In this document: piece by piece, positions 59,501-64,000 of the stretch
How the letters are laid out: every line of letters starts with the position of its first letter
How positions within the stretch are numbered: the stretch's first letter is position 1
DNA from: Anniella stebbinsi
Taxonomy: Eukaryota; Chordata; Lepidosauria; Squamata; Anniellidae
NCBI GenBank assembly: GCA_029215795.1
Contig: JARDYH010000004.1
Span: 215,056,517-215,120,516, forward strand
DNA: 64,000 nt
Direction of reading: 5' to 3'
The notes under the pieces: model-generated
Seen by the model: the letters and a program-made list of their open reading frames with translations, nothing else
Database searches by the model: none
What the model was told of the DNA's origin: nothing
Translations under genes and position numbers: made by a program

Positions 59501-62500
59501 TTCAAAAACAATCAGGACACACAACACCCTTTCTACTAGCTAAAAAAGATGCAAACCTAAAAATATGTTTTCAAAATATATCCGACATTGCCCAGATATC
59601 CTGGTTCAAATTTCCCCAAAGATGTTATTTGACCCAGATAGTGTCATTAACAGCAAACAGCACATGACCTTATGGTGCTGGTGGCATTATGCCACTGCTA
59701 TGGAGCACATACAGAATAAAACAATTTCCAATATCTCCTGCTTAAGAAATTTTATTTAGGGACTGTCCTGAAGGAATAATAGCAATTTGTACTGGTCATG
59801 ACCGTGAGTCATAGTCTGGTGGCACAGGAGACTCTTGGGAGTTCCACCCAAGGCATGCTAGGAGTTGTAGGCAGAAGCCTCAGATTTTTATTAAATTCTT
59901 TAAAAAACTTAAATTCCAAAATTTCATGTTTTTAGATTTTTCTGGTACATTGTACAGTGTGCCAAATTTCAAGTTTCTACCCGGCGTTGCTCGGGCCCCC
60001 TAAGATATATGTCTGCGAGGTAATCATCTTAAAGTAGCAGACCAGTGCTAGGCTGTGAGTTAGCTTTTAAACAAATTAAATTCATTTCTTTTTTTCCTCT
60101 CCCTGCAAGGTAGGGCAGTCCTAGGCCTATGAGGTAACTTTAAAACAAATTAGTTCCCCCCCCCCCCAACTTCAATGCATGGCCAGGGCCGCCTTGAAGC
60201 CACCGCCTGTGCACTCACAATGGCTGCCAAAGGCCAGTAAGTCTGGCTTCCTGCCCAAGGCATGCTGGAAGTTCCACCCAAGGCATGCTGGGAGTTATAA
60301 GCATACGCCTTGATTTTTATTAAATGCTTTAAAAATACTTAAACCCCAAAACTTCATGTTTTCAGATTTTTCTGGTACTTTGTACAGCCAGACCTATCAC
60401 CGTGACCGTGTTCCCCTGCATACAGTAGGAAATCCCAAGAAATTTAAGAATAATCAGGATATCCAAGTTTTTTTTTTTTAAAAAAAAACTGAATAATGGG
60501 GGAAGGAGCAGGAGACATCATCGAATGTCACAACGTCATCAAACATCCCTCGACTTTGGTTAGCACAGTTTGGGCCCTCCAATCAGAGCAACATTTCACA
60601 TTGCACTACTGATGTCATGTGTAGCTAAGGCTTCACTTGGTAAAATCCAATGTAAGTCTTACTTAGAGCAGACCCATTGAAATGAATAGGACTTAACTAA
60701 CTTAAGTCTCATTCATTTCACTGGTTCTACACCAAGTAGGACTTACATTGGATTTTACCCATTGACTCCAATGGAGCTTTTATTTTAAACCACCACACAT
60801 ACATCCCGGAAGGGATTTGAGTATCATAATCTTCATCTGAATCGAGCCAACATGTTCTTATACCAGAGTAAAAAACAAGAAACGCCTCAGCTACAGGCCA
60901 AACAATTTGTATAACATCTACTTTAGCTCTTAGAGAAGGCTGGTAGATTTAAAATCCAACTTTTTTTCAATGGGCTGGGTCCAGGTATAGTCCTACTTGG
61001 ATTATACCCATTGAAATCAATGGGACATCAATGACTTACGCAAGACGATCCTATGCATGATTAACTGGGTGATGTCCTTTCTCTTTAGGCAAATCCTGCT
61101 GCTGGACCATTTCCAGTAAAACATATCAATGTTGTTTTATCATTGTTTCTAGATTGTAGCATAGCAAAAGGGATGTATCTACACCACAAACTTACATCAG
61201 TTTTAATTTAACTGCTCTGATCCAATATAAGTTTGCAGTGTAGCCATGTCTTTTCCTCCAATGAATCCTTGAGGGCAGGGGCAGGGCTCCTGCAGCTTTA
61301 ACCGTTGTGATGAAGAGGGAATTTCACCAGAGTTCTCTGGTGGAAGGGAGCAACTGTTAAATCAAGGCCAGACCGCATGTGATGTTAAATGCACCATTAG
61401 CTCTTAGAGAGGCCTGGTAGATTTAAAATCCAACTTTTTTTCAATGGGCTGGGTCCAGGTTTAGTCCTACTTGGAGTATACCCATTGAAATCAATGGGAC
61501 ATGAATGACTTACACAAGATGATCCTATGCACGATTAACTGGGTGATGTCCTTTCTCTTTAGGCAAATCCTGCTGCTGGACCATTTCCGGTAAGATAACA
61601 TATCAAATGTTGTTTTATCATTGTTTCTAGATTGTACCATAGCAAAGGGGGTGTATCTACATCACAAACTTACATCAGTTTTAATTTAACTGCTCTGATC
61701 CAATACAAGTTTGCAGTGTAGCCATGTCTTTTCCTCCAATGAATCCTTGAGGGCAGGGGCAGGGCTCCTGCAGCTTTAACCGTTGTGATGAAGAGGGAAT
61801 TTCTCCAGAGTTCCCTGGTGGAAGGGAGCAACTGTTAAATCAAGGTCAGACCGCACGTGATGCTAAGCGCACCATTAGAATGCACTGCAGGAATGCATTC
61901 ATGTAGCCTCCATGCGGTGAGCCAATATTGATACCAGTAGCAACAGGAGGGGGCAACTTTCATTGGGATCATGACTTGGGTCAGAAAGGTTAAACGTTTC
62001 CTCCCCATGCACTTGATGAAAATCTCCATCTCACTACCTATGTCGTGTGTGTGTGTGTGTGTGTGTGTGTGGTGCATTTTTTGATGGTGCATTTAGTACC
62101 CCATCTATGTTGATATTAATCCAGCCAGCTTCTTCATTACTCTGCAAGGAAAATGACAGCAGCAGGGCCAGGTGTGTGCAGATCAAGAGGATGTGCAAGG
62201 AGAGCCATCACAACCATGCCTCCAACAGACCACCAGACTCTTAGGCTGACCATACGGAAAGGAGGACAGGGCAGGGCTCCTGTATCTTTAACAGTTGTAG
62301 AGAAAAGGAAATTTCAGCAGGTGTCATTTGGATGCATGCATCACCTGGTGAAATTCCCTCTTCATCACAACAGTTAAAGCTGAAGGAGTCCTGCCCTGTC
62401 CTCCTTTCATGAGGTAGCTTGGCAAACTGGGCCCTCCATATGAGTGGTGAGTGCCTTCATGATATTTATCACATAATTTCTCCTTCCTTCCTCTCTCTCT

Positions 62501-64000
62501 CTAGTTTCCTTTTCCTGCATATCCTGGTCTGGTAAGATCATTACTCTGCACTAACCCATATTTGCATCATCTGAAGTCTGAAGGCAAATTCAGGCCCTAT
62601 AGTATTTATCTGATTGCATGAGTAGGGTTGTGCTTTTATATTTAGGGAATGAAAGATAATCTGCCAAGGTGAAGGGGAACCGGAATGGGAGTTGCAGGAG
62701 AGATGGGTTACTCTCTAGCATGTACTGCAAAGCAAACGGATTGTCTTCTGGTGCCTGAGTTTTAGAGCAGACAGCCTCCTAACCGTTCCAAGCGCCGCTG
62801 TGAGAGCTACTTTTCCCTGGCTTCTTCCCCATACCACTCCAGTCGTGTGCATGAAGGATGCACAGAGGTAGAGTCAGTGATGTGGTTCCTTCCAACAAGA
62901 ACGTGAGCGATGTTCATGTGGGAAGGCGGCATGAAACTGACCTTGCATGCACACACATTACTGAGCGAAGTGGGATGCAATCACAGAGAAACATGTCAGT
63001 TGGCTGGTAAGTGTGGATGGGCTGAAACATAAAAGCATAAGAGCCCTGCTTATCAGGGCAAAGGGCTGTCTAATCTGTACCTTTATGGGAGGGGTTGTGA
63101 CTCAGTGTAGGGCATGCAGTTTGTGTGCAAAAGCTCCCAGGTACGACTGGAGGAAAGGCCTGTCTGAAAACGGGAACCATCTCAATCCATGTACCAAAGG
63201 TTTATACAGAAACCTCCTGTAAACCACATTTACTTGGGGCATTTATGTCAGCTGTCTTAACAGGTCTAGTATTTCAATTGAAACTGTTTGTAGCTGTTGA
63301 AATTGTTTTAAATTTTGTATATTGAAATTTTATGCTGTATTTATAATCTTGTGCGTCGTTGCGAACCACCTAGAGAGCTTTGGCTATTGAGCGGTAAAGG
63401 AATTAAATAAATAATAATCATAATAACAATTTGAGACTTCTTGCCTTTTCTGAGGAAGAAGGATCATAGATTGCAGTCTGGAAGTATCAACATTTGCCCT
63501 GGAAACCCCTCCTCCTAATCTCAGATTTTTGAAATTTGATTATGAGGGAAATAATTTTGACCATTCTCAAGTCTGTCTATCATCAGTATCATCATCATCA
63601 TCCGCATCTATAAGCTTATGAAATTCATTATCCAAAAACAAACAAATGCTAAGATAAACTAGCTACTGGTTATACCAATGTCAACCATTGCAAACATTTT
63701 AACCCTACACTTTATATACACTAACCACAATTCAAGGATTGACATATAACTTAATTAATAACCAATTTAAAATATTTATGATCTCAAGAAAAAAAATGTA
63801 AACAGAATGTTTAGTTAACATGCCAAAACACAAGGCAAACAAATCTTAAAATGGGGAAAAGGATTACCCAGGATAATAATTTGTTTAGAATGCTAAAATG
63901 CTCTAAAATGTTCCCTTTCTTCTATAGTTTTATTAGTTTTCTGTCCTTCTTGTCTCAGGTACATACACCAAGTAACATTGCAAGATCCGAGAGCTTAATG
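53465..64000 (+). CDS. P/Q-rich secretory calcium-binding phosphoprotein (SCPP) gene, 3' end beyond the window
   Basis: Nine coding exons are joined by clean splice sites, all phase 0 and multiples of three: 53465-53521, 54813-54836, 56195-56299, 58050-58085, 59176-59196, 61089-61115, 61563-61589, 62505-62531 and 63959 onward. The visible product is about 122 residues. Signal peptide MKLLILSCILSIALAIPVR; phospho-exon RSASSSEE; RRR then a Pro/Gln repeat (FPQQPPLSV twice); LIPIPFPYDPAQ; GIPSFPG; ANPAAGPFP twice; FPFPAYPGL; then VHTPSNIARSESLM. The signal exon, the SSSEE exon and small Pro/Gln/Phe-rich exons are the hallmarks of P/Q-rich SCPPs (ODAM, SCPPPQ1, FDCSP, AMTN, caseins). Such proteins are secreted by ameloblasts or other epithelia and bind calcium phosphate or tooth-attachment matrix. 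I cannot assign a specific orthologue. It runs divergently from DSPP. Extra micro-exons may have been missed. Confidence 0.85.
54813..54836 (+). CDS. P/Q-rich SCPP exon 3 (SSSEE phosphorylation exon)
   Basis: A 24-bp micro-exon encoding RSASSSEE, with acceptor ctatttcatctattttgacag and donor gtaaac. The serine cluster before Glu-Glu gives overlapping S-x-E sites. The same arrangement forms the calcium-binding phosphoserine cluster of caseins. Confidence 0.8.
55431..55592 (+). repeat. tRNA-derived SINE
   Basis: Head TGGTGTAGTGGCTAGAGTG and GGACTGGGAGTCGGGAGATC, body GACTCTCAGCCCAACCTAC and TGTTGTGAGGATAAAATGG. The 3' tail is truncated. Confidence 0.75.
56195..56299 (+). CDS. P/Q-rich SCPP exon 4 (FPQQPPLSV repeats)
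   Basis: A 105-bp exon with acceptor ttcctttgtattcccacag and donor gtaaat. It encodes RRRPPIV, two FPQQPPLSV units and FPQQPPQQPQ. The two 27-bp units are identical at DNA level. The RRR at the start could be a proprotein convertase site after the phospho-exon. Confidence 0.87.
58050..58085 (+). CDS. P/Q-rich SCPP exon 5
   Basis: A 36-bp exon encoding LIPIPFPYDPAQ, with acceptor ctacttgtttcctttacag and donor gtaact. Confidence 0.8.
59176..59196 (+). CDS. P/Q-rich SCPP exon 6 (21-bp micro-exon)
   Basis: It encodes GIPSFPG, with acceptor ttatgcatttttag and strong donor gtaagt. Its small size makes it the least certain of the middle exons, but the phase and Phe-Pro composition fit. Confidence 0.65.
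59197..61088. other. P/Q-rich SCPP intron 6
   Basis: It starts with an interspersed repeat containing TAGCTGATATGCCCGGTGTTGCTC (59226) and a related CTACCCGGCGTTGCTCGGG (59978). There is an internal two-fold repeat of a GCATGCTGGGAGTT...TTCTGGTAC.TTGTACAG block (59848-59960 and 60265-60388). CCCATTGAAAT palindromic repeats lie at 60645-60770 and 60970-61060. No other exon recognised. Confidence 0.45.
60924..61397 (+). repeat. Tandem duplication unit 1 (474 bp)
   Basis: Starts at TAGCTCTTAGAGA and contains exon 7 with flanking intron, including a CCCATTGAAATCAATGGG palindromic repeat and a fold-back MITE fragment. Unit 2 follows at once with a 474-bp offset. Confidence 0.9.
61089..61115 (+). 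CDS. P/Q-rich SCPP exon 7 (first copy of a duplicated exon)
   Basis: It encodes ANPAAGPFP, with acceptor gtcctttctctttag. The donor is gtaaaa, weaker than that of its duplicate (gtaaga), so this copy may be skipped in some transcripts. Confidence 0.7.
61398..61871 (+). repeat. Tandem duplication unit 2 (474 bp)
   Basis: Matches unit 1 along its length with only scattered substitutions and small indels. It contains exon 8. Similarity ends near ACCATTAG at about 61871-61878. Confidence 0.9.
61563..61589 (+). CDS. P/Q-rich SCPP exon 8 (second copy of a duplicated exon)
   Basis: It encodes ANPAAGPFP, identical to exon 7 in protein with one silent third-position change (CCA to CCG). Donor gtaaga. 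It lies in the second unit of a 474-bp tandem duplication. Confidence 0.78.
62045..62072. repeat. (TG)n microsatellite
   Basis: About 13 uninterrupted TG units in intron 8. Confidence 0.85.
62242..62415. repeat. Fold-back hAT-like MITE, half-length copy
   Basis: Starts TAGGCTGACCATACGG; only the outer arm and one internal arm remain, ending CCTGTCCTCCTTTCATGAGG. It shows a deletion of about half the element. Confidence 0.65.
62505..62531 (+). CDS. P/Q-rich SCPP exon 9
   Basis: It encodes FPFPAYPGL, with a strong acceptor (ttccttcctctctctctctag) and donor gtaaga. Confidence 0.8.
63210..63430 (+). mobile_element. L2-like LINE 3' tail
   Basis: TTTTAAATTTTGTATATTG, then GAACCACCTAGAGAGCTTTG, then GGTAAAGGAATTAAATAAATAA. 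This is the tail pattern shared with 22250-22380 and 46140-46280. Confidence 0.5.
63959..64000 (+). CDS. P/Q-rich SCPP exon 10, partial at the window edge
   Basis: The acceptor ttttctgtccttcttgtctcag precedes GTACATACACC. It encodes VHTPSNIARSESLM, open to position 64000. SES is a further S-x-E site. An upstream acceptor (cttctatag at 63927) would instead give Phe-Tyr-stop, so the true terminal exon needs transcript data. Confidence 0.6.

Noticed and set aside
1..64000. CRISPR arrays, bacterial operons, riboswitches
   Set aside because: The sequence is vertebrate; direct repeats are microsatellites, a coding minisatellite or transposons, not spaced arrays.

Overview
The window is vertebrate genomic DNA, most likely from a toothed squamate reptile. 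It has short exons separated by kilobase introns. It is dense in CR1, L2-like and L1-like LINE fragments, tRNA-derived SINEs of the squamate type, and several families of palindromic DNA transposons. It holds part of the secretory calcium-binding phosphoprotein (SCPP) cluster, whose genes encode tooth and bone matrix proteins. None of the three genes shows as a single long reading frame. I rebuilt them exon by exon from splice sites, and every exon is phase 0, as is usual for SCPP genes.

Layout. (1) About 1-6.6 kb, minus strand: the 5' end of DMP1 (dentin matrix protein 1), with a signal-peptide exon, an acidic SSEE exon and a candidate promoter/exon 1 near 6.4-6.6 kb. The gene runs off the left edge. 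(2) 11.6-21.75 kb, minus strand: a complete DSPP (dentin sialophosphoprotein) gene with the five-exon mammalian layout. It has a signal peptide, a DSP-like domain, a conserved MQGDDP processing site, a long Ser/Glu/Asp/Lys repeat domain, and a candidate TTTAAA promoter with exon 1. (3) About 21.8-52.2 kb: some 30 kb with no gene I can support, built largely of interspersed repeats. (4) 52.25-64 kb, plus strand: a P/Q-rich SCPP gene made of micro-exons. It has a TATA box, a non-coding exon 1, a signal-peptide exon, an SSSEE exon and a run of Pro/Gln/Phe-rich exons. It continues past the right edge.

How the genes relate. DMP1 and DSPP are acidic SIBLING-type SCPPs of bone and dentin, and their tandem same-strand order matches mammals. 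The P/Q-rich gene is transcribed divergently from DSPP. In mammals the P/Q-rich genes (enamel proteins, ODAM, caseins) lie far from the SIBLING block, so this arrangement probably keeps an older linkage. All three encode secreted proteins with Ser-x-Glu sites of the kind phosphorylated by the Golgi kinase FAM20C.

Notable local events are a 474-bp tandem duplication that copied one P/Q exon, a 94-bp patch of DSPP exon 4 copied into a CR1 element in a DSPP intron, and lysine-bearing DSPP repeats unlike the mammalian DSS repeat. Repeat family names are from memory of sequence features; no database search was run.
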